This document shows positions 27,854 to 35,925 of a DNA stretch of 64,000 nucleotides, piece by piece. The notes beneath the pieces were generated by a model that did no database searches, was not told the DNA's origin, and was given only the letters and a program-made list of their open reading frames with translations. The position numbers and the translations under genes are program-made. This stretch comes from Pseudolabrys sp. Its GTDB lineage: Bacteria; Pseudomonadota; Alphaproteobacteria; Rhizobiales; Xanthobacteraceae. How positions within the stretch are numbered: the stretch's first letter is position 1; the number at the start of each line of letters is the position of its first letter. The stretch is from the NCBI GenBank assembly GCA_019635575.1, contig JAHBZF010000001.1:48753-112752 (forward strand), in the 5' to 3' direction.

Positions 27854-28654
27854 TCAGCGCGAGACCACCGGCGACTGCCGGGCCAGCGCGCGCGAAATCT
27901 GCGCCGCGGCGGCGCGCACATGACGGATGAAGGCATCGACCTTCTTCTTGTCGTCCCACATCTTGCCGGTGCCGACGAGACTGATGCTGGCGAAAGCTTT
28001 TCCGTTTCGCGCGATCGGCACCGCGAGACCGACCCGGTTCGCAGCGACCTCGCCGCGCGTCAGCGCGTACCCGGCCTCGCGGATATCTTTGATTTGCGCG
28101 CGAAACTCATGCCAGTTGCTGGCGCGCAGCACGCGATGGATAGTCTCGCCGTTGTCGAGATAGACGGACTTGAGCTGGCGGTCCGGCAATTGCGCCAGAA
28201 TCACCTTCGACGTGGCGCCGATGAACAGCGGCATCGTCACGCCGCGCTCGTAACCGATCTGGCCGCGGAATTTGCCGCCGCGCGCTTCCTGCACGCACAT
28301 CACGCAATCCTTGAACTTGCGGCAAACGATCACGACGCAAGCTTCGCTCGTGTGCTTCAGCAGATCCTGCATGATCGGTGCGGCAATCTGGCTCAACGGA
28401 TCGGTGTGCCGCAGAATCTGGTCGAACCGCACGAATGCCGGCCCGAGCGCGTAGGCCGCGCCGCTGACCGGATCGAGAAACCCACCTTTCACCAGGTTGC
28501 GGACATGGCGGTAGATCGTGCTCGACGACAACCCCAGCGCGCGCGCCATCTGCTCCACCGTCCAGACCGGGCGATCCCGGTCGAACAGTTGCAGGATCAT
28601 GACCAGCCGGCTGGGGCGATTGGCAATCCGTGAGGTTTTAGCCATGTTTTTCAT
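27854..28654 (-). CDS. IclR family transcriptional regulator
   Basis: A 266-residue regulator. The N-terminal winged helix-turn-helix reads MILQLFDRDRPVWTVEQMARALGLSSSTIYRHVRNLVKGGFL and the C-terminal part is an IclR effector-binding domain (GYERGVTMPLFIGATSKVILAQLP). A Cys pair occurs in CRKFKDCVMC. The start is uncertain: ATG at 28654 or 28645, both poorly preceded by a ribosome site. It diverges from fgd and the F420 genes across a 224-base region containing a strong inverted repeat, so it may control both directions. It is clearly paralogous to the IclR protein encoded at 44102-44869. Confidence 0.9.
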   Translation of the reverse strand: MKNMAKTSRIANRPSRLVMILQLFDRDRPVWTVEQMARALGLSSSTIYRHVRNLVKGGFLDPVSGAAYALGPAFVRFDQILRHTDPLSQIAAPIMQDLLKHTSEACVVIVCRKFKDCVMCVQEARGGKFRGQIGYERGVTMPLFIGATSKVILAQLPDRQLKSVYLDNGETIHRVLRASNWHEFRAQIKDIREAGYALTRGEVAANRVGLAVPIARNGKAFASISLVGTGKMWDDKKKVDAFIRHVRAAAAQISRALARQSPVVSR

Positions 28655-28661
28655 TTTGCGC

Positions 28662-28704
28662 GGAAAAGTCAGAATTGTCAAAATGTAAGAATTTTGAATT
28701 TTCC
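28662..28704. promoter_or_regulatory. Imperfect 16-base inverted repeat, candidate IclR operator
   Basis: The left arm GGAAAAGTCAGAATTG (28662-28677) and right arm GAATTTTGAATTTTCC (28689-28704) pair at 13 of 16 positions around an 11-base spacer. The outer GGAAAA and TTTTCC resemble half-sites known for IclR-family proteins such as IclR and AllR. It lies next to the IclR start and about 175-215 bases upstream of fgd. Function is inferred from symmetry and location. Confidence 0.5.
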
Positions 28705-28878
28705 GATATTGCTATACCCGGCGCATCTGCACTAGACTTTTCCACGGCGTCGCGCGGAAACCGCACGGCAGCGAGACAGATCGCATTTGGCGCGTCGCAC
28801 GCGGGAGAAGCGACACCATCACGGATCGCGTCGCTGAACGCCCCCGCAGCAGCGGGTCCAACTATCGGGGAGAACGAC

Positions 28879-29883
28879 GTGTTGAAGATCGGATACAAGG
28901 CCTCGGCGGAGCAGTTCGGGCCAAGCGAACTGCTCGACTTCTCGGTCTATGCCGAAGATGTCGGCTTCGATTCGGTTTTCATCAGCGATCACTTCCAGCC
29001 ATGGAAGCACACCAACGGCCACGCCCCCGCATCGATCCCGTGGCTTGGCGCGCTCGGCGCGCGCACCAAGCGGATCATCATGGGCACCAGCGTGATGACG
29101 CCGACCTTCCGCTATCACCCGTCGATCGTCGCGCAGGCGTTCGCGACGCTCGGTGTGATGTTTCCGGAGCGCGTGGTGCTCGGCCTCGGCAGCGGTGAAT
29201 CACTGAACGACGTTCCGGCACTCGGCATCAAATGGCCGGGCTTCAAGGAACGCACCGGCCGTCTGATGGAATCGGTCGAGCTGATGCGCCGCCTGTGGAC
29301 GGAAGAGCGCGTCACCTTCGACGGCAAATACTACAAGACCGAGAAAGCCACGCTCTACGATCGCCCCGTGAAGCCGGTGCCGATCTATCTCGCCGCGTCC
29401 GGTCCGACGGTTGCGAAGCTCGCCGGTGAAACCGCCGAGGGCTATATCTGCACCAGCGGCAAGGCGCCGGAGCTTTACAAGGAGACCTTGCTGCCGAATG
29501 TGGCCGCCGGCCTCGAGGCCGCAGGCCGCGCCAACGACTCGATCGACCGCATGATCGAGATGAAGGTCTCGTTCGACACCGACAAGCAGCGCGCGCTCGA
29601 AGACACCAAGCACTGGGCGGCGCTGGCGCTTTCTCCCGAGGAGAAGATGTCGGTCGAGGATCCGGTCGAGATGGAGAAACTCGCCGATGCGCTTCCGGTG
29701 GAGCGGACCGCCAAGCGCTGGATTGTCTCGGACAACGCCGACGAGCATGTCGAGCGGATCAAGGCCTATACCGACCTCGGCTTCCGCCATCTGGTCTTCC
29801 ACGCACCGGGGCCGGACCAGAAGCGGTTCCTGAAACTCTATGGCGAGCAGGTACTGCCGCGCCTGCGCAAGCTCGGGCTCTGA
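28879..29883 (+). CDS. fgd: F420-dependent glucose-6-phosphate dehydrogenase
   Basis: A 334-residue LLM-fold enzyme oxidising glucose 6-phosphate to 6-phosphogluconolactone with coenzyme F420. The GTG at 28879 follows GGGGAGA by five bases and gives the same N-terminus as mycobacterial Fgd1 (LKIGYKASAEQF), so the longer upstream open frame is not used. Residues matching known Fgd1 active-site positions are present: Asp37-His38 and Trp42 in SDHFQPWKH, Glu107 in GSGESLND, Lys195 in CTSGKAPELY, the Lys of AKRWIV and the Arg of GFRHLVFHAPG (phosphate binding). EDPVEMEKLADALPVE is also shared. cofE starts 3 bases downstream, so cofactor and enzyme are made together. Confidence 0.93.
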   Translation: MLKIGYKASAEQFGPSELLDFSVYAEDVGFDSVFISDHFQPWKHTNGHAPASIPWLGALGARTKRIIMGTSVMTPTFRYHPSIVAQAFATLGVMFPERVVLGLGSGESLNDVPALGIKWPGFKERTGRLMESVELMRRLWTEERVTFDGKYYKTEKATLYDRPVKPVPIYLAASGPTVAKLAGETAEGYICTSGKAPELYKETLLPNVAAGLEAAGRANDSIDRMIEMKVSFDTDKQRALEDTKHWAALALSPEEKMSVEDPVEMEKLADALPVERTAKRWIVSDNADEHVERIKAYTDLGFRHLVFHAPGPDQKRFLKLYGEQVLPRLRKLGL

Positions 29884-29886
29884 ACC

Positions 29887-30657
29887 GTGGCAGCGCCGCC
29901 GCGCCTGAGCTTGAGCGGCGTACCCGGCATCCCGCTGATTGCGCCGGGTGACGACCTCGGCGCGATCATCGCGGCGGCGATGGGTCGGGCCGGACTCGCC
30001 TGTGTCGACGGCGACATCATCGTCGTCGCGCAGAAGGTCGTGTCGAAGGCGCAGGGCCGCTTCGTCGATCTGACGACGGTGGAACCCTCCGCCCGCGCCC
30101 GCGCGATCGCCGCCGACACCGACCGCGATCCGCGGCTGGTGGAAGTGATCCTGTCTGAATCCGTTAACATCCTGCGCAGCGACAAACGCGCCCTGGTGGT
30201 GGAGCACCGCGACGGCTTCGTGATGGCGAATGCCGGCGTCGACCGCTCCAATGTCCGCGCCGGCGGCGACGAGACGGTCCTGCTGCTACCGCGGGACTCG
30301 GACGGCGCGGCCGCCGCGTTGCGCGCCACATTGGAGGCTCATTTTGGCAAGACGCTTGGCGTCGTGATCAATGACAGCTTCGGCCGGCCGTGGCGGCGTG
30401 GCACCACTGGCGTCGCGCTCGGCGCCGCCGGTATTCCGGCGCTGGAAGATTTACGCGGACGGCCGGACCTGTTCGGACGGGTGCTGGAAGTGAGCGAGGC
30501 CGCCTTTGCCGACGAGATCGCGGCCGCCGCGTCGCTGGTCATGGGTCAGGCCGACGAAGCCTGCCCGGTCGTGCTGCTGTCAGGCTTCCCCGTGCAGACC
30601 CAAAATCTTCCGGCACGGACATTGCTTCGTCCTCCCGCCGACGACCTGTTCCGGTGA
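29887..30657 (+). CDS. cofE: Coenzyme F420-0:L-glutamate ligase
   Basis: A 256-residue CofE (FbiB N-domain) that adds glutamate residues to F420-0 using GTP. GTG start 3 bases after fgd. VPGIPLIAPGDDLGAII, DGDIIVVAQKVVSKAQGR, ESVNILR, FVMANAGVDRSNV and VVINDSFGRPWRRGTTGVALG are diagnostic of the family. The protein stops after the ligase domain. The C-terminal nitroreductase-like domain of mycobacterial FbiB, which reduces dehydro-F420, is absent. Confidence 0.95.
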   Translation: MAAPPRLSLSGVPGIPLIAPGDDLGAIIAAAMGRAGLACVDGDIIVVAQKVVSKAQGRFVDLTTVEPSARARAIAADTDRDPRLVEVILSESVNILRSDKRALVVEHRDGFVMANAGVDRSNVRAGGDETVLLLPRDSDGAAAALRATLEAHFGKTLGVVINDSFGRPWRRGTTGVALGAAGIPALEDLRGRPDLFGRVLEVSEAAFADEIAAAASLVMGQADEACPVVLLSGFPVQTQNLPARTLLRPPADDLFR

Positions 30658-30668
30658 GGATCGAAACC

Positions 30669-31688
30669 ATGGCCACCCTGTCCTCATCTCCAGACAATCG
30701 CCAAGAGAATCGCCCTGTCCTCGCCCTCTCGGGCGGGATCGGCGGCGCGAAGCTCGCGCTGGGTCTTGCTCATGTGTTGCCGGACGGCGCGCTCACCGTC
30801 GTTGCCAACACTGGCGACGATTTCGAGCATCTCGGCCTCAGCGTCTCGCCGGACATCGACACGCTCACTTATGTGCTCGGCGATCTCGACAACCAGCAGA
30901 CCGGCTGGGGCCGGCGCGACGAGACCTGGTCGTTCATGGAGACGCTGGGTGCGCTCGGCGGCGAGACCTGGTTCAAGCTCGGCGACCGCGATCTCGCTTT
31001 GCATGTGGAGCGCAGCCAGCGCCTGCGTGCGGGCGAAACGCTCTCGGCCATCACCGCCGATCTCGCGCGCCGCCTGGGGGCGCGCGACCGCATCCTGCCG
31101 ATGAGCGACGATCCGGTCCGCACGCAGGTCTTGACCGCGGATGGACCGCTCGACTTCCAGCGCTATTTCGTCGGCATGCAATGCGCGCCCGCCGTTACCG
31201 GTTTCCGGTTTGCCGGGGCGGAAAATGCCGCGCCGCATCCGGATTTTCTCGGCGTCCTGCGCGACACGCGCCTGCGCGCCGTCATCATCTGCCCCTCGAA
31301 TCCGTTCATCAGCATCGACCCGATCCTGGCGGTGCCGGGCGTGCGCGCGGCACTGACCGCCTGCGCGGCGCCGATCATTGCCATCTCGCCGATCATCGGC
31401 GGCGAGGCAGTCAAGGGGCCGACCGCGAAGATGATGCGCGAGCTTGGTATCGCCGTCACGGCGGCGAGTGTCGCCGATCATTATGCCGGTCTGATCGACG
31501 GTTTCATCGTCGATCCGGGCGATGCCGCCATGACGTCCCGCGCTCCGGTCGCGATCGACGCGCGCACGGTTCTGATGCGCAGTCTCGATGACAAGATCGC
31601 TCTCGCAACCGCGACGCTCGCCTTCGCCGACCGGCTGGCGCGAGAGCCATCTGCCCGTCGCAAGGGACGCATGATGGGAGCCGCATGA
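30669..31688 (+). CDS. cofD: 2-phospho-L-lactate transferase (F420-0 synthesis)
   Basis: A 339-residue CofD/FbiA that transfers the phospho-acid moiety from the GDP/GPP-activated intermediate to the deazaflavin Fo. The ATG at 30669 has AGGA upstream. Key segments are LALSGGIGGAKLALGL, VVANTGDDFEHLGLSVSPDIDTLTY, the substrate stretch FQRYFVGMQ, and VIICPSNPFISIDPILAVPGV. The 3' end overlaps the cofC start (ATGATG at 31685), consistent with coupled translation in cofE-cofD-cofC-fbiC. Confidence 0.95.
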   Translation: MATLSSSPDNRQENRPVLALSGGIGGAKLALGLAHVLPDGALTVVANTGDDFEHLGLSVSPDIDTLTYVLGDLDNQQTGWGRRDETWSFMETLGALGGETWFKLGDRDLALHVERSQRLRAGETLSAITADLARRLGARDRILPMSDDPVRTQVLTADGPLDFQRYFVGMQCAPAVTGFRFAGAENAAPHPDFLGVLRDTRLRAVIICPSNPFISIDPILAVPGVRAALTACAAPIIAISPIIGGEAVKGPTAKMMRELGIAVTAASVADHYAGLIDGFIVDPGDAAMTSRAPVAIDARTVLMRSLDDKIALATATLAFADRLAREPSARRKGRMMGAA

Positions 31689-32401
31689 TGCCCGCCACAC
31701 GCAGCATCTGGGCTGTCATCCCGGTGAAGGAAGTCACCGGCGCGAAGCAGCGCCTCAATGGCGGCGTGCCGCCACACCTGCATGTGCCGCTGGTGCGCAC
31801 CATGCTGGAGGATGTTGTTGCGGCAGTCTCGCAGGCGCGCGGCCTCGCCGGATTCATCATCGCGACCCTCGATCCGGTGGCGCAAACGCTGGCGCAGCGC
31901 CATGGCGGACGAATCTTCACCGACGACGCCCGCTCCGGTCATACCGGCGTGGTGGCCGCCGCCGCACGCCGGCTGGCGGCGGAGGGTGCCGACGCGATCC
32001 TGCAGCTTCCGGGCGACATTCCTCTGGTGACGGCAACCGAAATCGATCAGGTGATCGCGCTGCATCAACCCGGTCCGTCCTTCACCATCGTGCCGTCGCA
32101 CGACGACAAAGGCTCCAACACCGTTGTGGTGTCGCCGCCGACCGCCGTGCCGCTCAAATTCGGCGACGACAGTTTCTATCCGCACCTGAAATCCGCCCGC
32201 GACCACGGCATCATGCCGCAGGTGGTGCGGCTGCCCGGCATTGCGCGCGACATCGACCATCTCGAAGATCTGATCGAGTTCGCCCGGCTCGGTTCGGCGA
32301 CGCGGACACAAGCCTTTCTCGACCGCCACGACTTCATTCACTGGGGGCGCGTGCGTGCCCACACCTGCGATCTTGTCACCGAAGCGGACCCGACCCGATG
32401 A
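31685..32401 (+). CDS. cofC: 2-phospho-L-lactate (or 3-phosphoglycerate/PEP) guanylyltransferase
   Basis: A 238-residue CofC/FbiD nucleotidyltransferase that activates the three-carbon phospho-acid for F420 assembly. WAVIPVKEVTGAKQRL is the nucleotide-binding start, and LQLPGDIPLVTATEI holds the metal-binding Asp. SHDDKGSNTVVVSPP and FGDDSFYPHLKSARDHGI complete the active site, and the motif GIARDIDHLEDLIEF ends the domain. It overlaps cofD and fbiC by four bases each. Proteobacterial CofC enzymes studied elsewhere can use 3-phosphoglycerate; which acid is used here cannot be decided by reading. Confidence 0.93.
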   Translation: MMPATRSIWAVIPVKEVTGAKQRLNGGVPPHLHVPLVRTMLEDVVAAVSQARGLAGFIIATLDPVAQTLAQRHGGRIFTDDARSGHTGVVAAAARRLAAEGADAILQLPGDIPLVTATEIDQVIALHQPGPSFTIVPSHDDKGSNTVVVSPPTAVPLKFGDDSFYPHLKSARDHGIMPQVVRLPGIARDIDHLEDLIEFARLGSATRTQAFLDRHDFIHWGRVRAHTCDLVTEADPTR

Positions 32402-34788
32402 CGATGCTGCTTTCTCTTGCTGACCGCCTCGCGGATGCCGATCTGACCGGCGACGAGGCGCTGGCGCTCGCGGAATTCAACGACCTGCCGGCGCTGATGC
32501 GCGCGGCTTCGGCGATCCGCGACCGCGGCCATGGCGCGATCGTTTCCTATTCCAAGAAAGTGTTCATCCCGCTCACCAAGCTGTGCCGGGACACCTGCCA
32601 CTACTGCACCTTCGCGCAGCCTCCACGGGTCGTCGGCGCAGCCTATCTGTCGCCGGAGGAAGTGCTCAAGATCGCCCGCGCCGGCGCGGCCGCCGGTTGC
32701 CACGAAGCGTTGTTCACGCTCGGCGACAAACCGGAACTGCGCTATCGCGCGGCGCGTGAGGCTCTCGATGCGCTGGGCTACGCGACCACGCTCGATTATC
32801 TCGCCGCGATGGCGGAACTGGTGCTCAAGGAAACCGGCCTGCTGCCGCATCTCAATCCCGGCGTGATGAGCCGCGAGGACCTCGAAAGGCTGCGCAAGGT
32901 TTCGGTCTCCCAGGGCATCATGCTGGAGAGCGCATCGGAGCGGCTGATGCAGCGCGGCGGCCCGCATTTCGGCTCGCCGGACAAAGCGCCGGCGGTGCGG
33001 CTTGCCACCATTGCCGCTGCCGGCGAAGCGCGCGTGCCATTCACCTCCGGAATCCTGATCGGCATCGGCGAGACCCGGCGCGAGCGGATTGAATCCTTGC
33101 TCGCGCTGCGCGACCTGCATCGTCGCTACGGACACATCCAGGAAATCATCATCCAGAATTTCCGCGCCAAGCCGGACACCCGCATGGCGAACGCGCCGGA
33201 GCCCGATGCCGCCGACCATCTGTGGACCATCGCCGTCGCCCGCATCCTGTTCGGCGAAACCATGAATATCCAGGCGCCGCCCAATCTCGCGGGCGGCTCG
33301 CTGGCCGATATCGTCGCCGCCGGCATCAACGACTGGGGCGGCGTGTCGCCGGTGACGCCGGATCACGTCAATCCGGAAGCGCCATGGCCGGCCTTGCGCA
33401 TGCTGGAGCAGCGCACCGCACAGGCCGGCAAGGTGCTGGTGGGCCGCCTCGCGATCTATCCGGCCTATCTCGACGCGCCGGACCGTTGGCTCGATCCCGC
33501 GTTGCGTACCCCGTCGCTGCGCGCGAGCGACGCGGACAACTTCGCGCGGCCCGATGGCTGGATCGCCGGCGCCGGTCATGACACGCCCATCCCGCTCCCG
33601 CCGGCCGAGCGCACACGCGCCCCGGTCGCCGACCGGTTGCAGGCGCTGTTCGACCGGCCGGGCGACTATTCCGAGGATGATCTGGTGACGCTGTTCTCGG
33701 CGCGCGGCACCGATTTCCTGCGCGTGTGCGAAGCCGCCGATGCGTTGCGCGCTCGCGTGAACGGCGACACCGTCTCTTATGTCGTCACCCGCAACATCAA
33801 CTACACCAACATCTGTTACTTCCGCTGCAAGTTCTGCGCCTTTTCCAAAGGCAAGCTCGCCGCCAACCTGCGCGGCAAGCCCTACAATCTCGGTCTCGAG
33901 GAAATCCAGCGGCGTGCAACCGAAGCCTGGGAGCGCGGCGCCACGGAAGTGTGCCTGCAGGGCGGCATCCACCCGGACTATACCGGCGAGACCTATCTCT
34001 CGATCTGTCGCGCCATCAAGGACGCCGTGCCGGGCATGCACATTCATGCCTTCTCGCCGCTGGAGATCCATCAGGGCGCGGAAACCCTCGGCATTCCGGT
34101 CGCGACGCTGCTCGAGCGGCTGCAGGCCGCCGGGCTTGGCACCCTGCCAGGTACCGCCGCCGAAATTCTCGACGATGACGTCCGCGCGGTGATCTGCCCG
34201 GACAAGGTCAACACACGGCAATGGCTCGACATCGTCGAGACGGCGCATCGCGTCGGCCTCAAGACCACCGCGACGATCATGTACGGTCATGTCGATCGCC
34301 CGCGGCATTGGGCGCGGCACCTCCTGCGCCTGCGCGAATTGCAGACGAAAACCGGCGGCATCACCGAGCTGGTGCCGCTCCCGTTCGTGCCGATGGAGAC
34401 ACCGATCTACCTGCATGGCCGCGCTCGCAGCGGCACGACCTTCCGCGAAGCGGTGCTCGTGCATGCGGTGGCGCGGCTCGCCTTGCATCCGCTGATCACC
34501 AACATCCAGACCTCATGGGTGAAGATGGGTCCGGAAGGAGTCAAATGGTGCCTGCGCGCCGGCGCGAACGACGCCGGCGGCACCCTCATGGACGAAAGCA
34601 TTACCCGCTCGGCGGGTGCGACCCACGGCCAGGAAATGCCCCCGGCCGCGATGGAGAGCCTCATCGCATCGATCGGCCGCACTGTGCGACAGCGCACGAC
34701 GCTCTATCGCGACGCGCCGGCCGAACAACATGCAAAATCACTGTCGGCCGCATCGCTGATCCGGCCAATGACCGATACCGCGGCGTAA
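32398..34788 (+). CDS. fbiC: Fused 7,8-didemethyl-8-hydroxy-5-deazariboflavin (Fo) synthase, CofG-CofH
   Basis: A 796-residue enzyme with two radical-SAM domains that makes the deazaflavin Fo from tyrosine and the flavin precursor 5-amino-6-ribitylaminouracil. The N-terminal CofG half carries CRDTCHYC (Cys63, 67, 70) and the C-terminal CofH half NICYFRCKFC (Cys473, 477, 480), each able to bind a 4Fe-4S cluster. Fused FbiC is the actinobacterial-type layout; archaea have separate proteins. It overlaps cofC by four bases. All functions needed for F420 from Fo upward are thus in one operon. Confidence 0.96.
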   Translation: MTMLLSLADRLADADLTGDEALALAEFNDLPALMRAASAIRDRGHGAIVSYSKKVFIPLTKLCRDTCHYCTFAQPPRVVGAAYLSPEEVLKIARAGAAAGCHEALFTLGDKPELRYRAAREALDALGYATTLDYLAAMAELVLKETGLLPHLNPGVMSREDLERLRKVSVSQGIMLESASERLMQRGGPHFGSPDKAPAVRLATIAAAGEARVPFTSGILIGIGETRRERIESLLALRDLHRRYGHIQEIIIQNFRAKPDTRMANAPEPDAADHLWTIAVARILFGETMNIQAPPNLAGGSLADIVAAGINDWGGVSPVTPDHVNPEAPWPALRMLEQRTAQAGKVLVGRLAIYPAYLDAPDRWLDPALRTPSLRASDADNFARPDGWIAGAGHDTPIPLPPAERTRAPVADRLQALFDRPGDYSEDDLVTLFSARGTDFLRVCEAADALRARVNGDTVSYVVTRNINYTNICYFRCKFCAFSKGKLAANLRGKPYNLGLEEIQRRATEAWERGATEVCLQGGIHPDYTGETYLSICRAIKDAVPGMHIHAFSPLEIHQGAETLGIPVATLLERLQAAGLGTLPGTAAEILDDDVRAVICPDKVNTRQWLDIVETAHRVGLKTTATIMYGHVDRPRHWARHLLRLRELQTKTGGITELVPLPFVPMETPIYLHGRARSGTTFREAVLVHAVARLALHPLITNIQTSWVKMGPEGVKWCLRAGANDAGGTLMDESITRSAGATHGQEMPPAAMESLIASIGRTVRQRTTLYRDAPAEQHAKSLSAASLIRPMTDTAA

Positions 34789-34830
34789 ATCACAAGAACC
34801 GGCGGATAAATCCGTTCATAGGAGAGGACA

Positions 34831-35859
34831 ATGTCACTTGAAGAAACTGCCGCACAGCGCGGCGAAACGGACAAGATCGCGCTCAATCGCCGCGACCTGT
34901 TCGCGACCATCACCGGCGGAGCCGCTTTCGTGCTGCTGCCCGGCTCCGCTCAGGCGGCGTGGCCGGATCGGATCGTGCGGATCGTTGTTCCGTTCGGCGC
35001 GGGTTCAAGCTCCGACACCATCGCCCGCATCATCGCGGCGAAGCTCGGCGAGAAGCTCGGCCAGCAGTTCATTGTCGAGAACCGCGTCGGCGGCGCGACC
35101 ATTCTCGGCACCAACACGATCGCCAAGGCGGCGCCGGACGGCTATACGCTCGGCCTCGCCAACACCAGCACGCATGCGGCGACCGCGGCGGTCTATAACG
35201 ATCTGCCATTCGACGCGACCAAGGATTTCACGCCGATCGGCATGATCGGCAGTTCACCGTTTCTGCTGATCGGATCGCCGAAACTTCCCGCAAAGACGCT
35301 CAAGGATTTCGCCGCCATGGCGAAAGCCGCGCCGGGGAAATACAGCTATGCCTCGGCCGGCACCGGCACACTGACCCATCTTGCCGGCGAATTGGTGAAA
35401 TGGAAGCTCGGCATCCAGGTCACGCACATTCCCTATCGCGGCACAGAGCAGTCGGTCGCCGACTTGCTGACGGGCCGGATCGACATGATCGTCGCCACCA
35501 TCCCGCCGGTGCTCGGACAGATCCGCGAAGGCGATCTCAAACCCTATGCCGTGATGAGCACGAAACGCGTCAGCATCATCCCCGATATTCCGACCATCGG
35601 GGAGGCCGGTGCGCCGGGTTGCGAGGCCGCGCTGTGGAGCGCCCTTGTCGCTCCTGCGGGTTTACCGGCCGATGTCACCCGCACCCTCAACCAGGCATTG
35701 GGCGAGATCGTCAACAGCAAGGACGTGCAGGAAACCTTCCGCACCCAGGGCGTCACGCCCGAGCCGGGATCGCCGGAAGCGACCGCGGAAACAATCCGCA
35801 ACGACATTGTCCGCTGGAAACAGGTCGCCAACGAGGCGAACATTCATCTCAAGCGCTGA
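34831..35859 (+). CDS. Bug/TctC-type tripartite tricarboxylate transporter substrate-binding protein
   Basis: A 342-residue periplasmic binding protein. AGGAGAGG precedes the ATG. A twin-arginine-like N-terminus (LNRRDLFATITGGAAFVLLPGSAQA) leads into the family core WPDRIVRIVVPFGAGSSSDTIARIIAAKLGEKLGQQFIVENR and AAPDGYTLGL. It follows fbiC by 42 bases and may be the last gene of that transcript. No TctA or TctB membrane partners are nearby, as is common for the expanded Bug family. The ligand is unknown; small carboxylates are typical. Confidence 0.88.
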   Translation: MSLEETAAQRGETDKIALNRRDLFATITGGAAFVLLPGSAQAAWPDRIVRIVVPFGAGSSSDTIARIIAAKLGEKLGQQFIVENRVGGATILGTNTIAKAAPDGYTLGLANTSTHAATAAVYNDLPFDATKDFTPIGMIGSSPFLLIGSPKLPAKTLKDFAAMAKAAPGKYSYASAGTGTLTHLAGELVKWKLGIQVTHIPYRGTEQSVADLLTGRIDMIVATIPPVLGQIREGDLKPYAVMSTKRVSIIPDIPTIGEAGAPGCEAALWSALVAPAGLPADVTRTLNQALGEIVNSKDVQETFRTQGVTPEPGSPEATAETIRNDIVRWKQVANEANIHLKR

Positions 35860-35897
35860 TCCGACCTCCGGATCAGATCATCTGTCGAAATTCGGAG

Positions 35898-35925
35898 GGC
35901 CGATCGCGAATTAGCGCGATCGGCC
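35898..35925. terminator. Perfect hairpin between convergent genes, candidate bidirectional terminator
   Basis: GGCCGATCGCG (35898-35908) and CGCGATCGGCC (35915-35925) form an 11-base-pair perfect stem with a 6-base loop. It lies at the meeting point of the convergent Bug gene and the amidase gene, whose stop codon is in the loop region. No T-run follows on either strand, so intrinsic termination would be atypical. Confidence 0.5.

Noticed and set aside
28675-28878. In-frame N-terminal extension of fgd
   Set aside because: The GTG at 28879 has a good ribosome site and restores the exact N-terminus of known Fgd; the extension overlaps the operator-like palindrome.
32338-34488. 716-codon minus-strand frame over fbiC
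   Set aside because: fbiC has both radical-SAM motifs on the plus strand; the reverse frame is Arg-rich and featureless.
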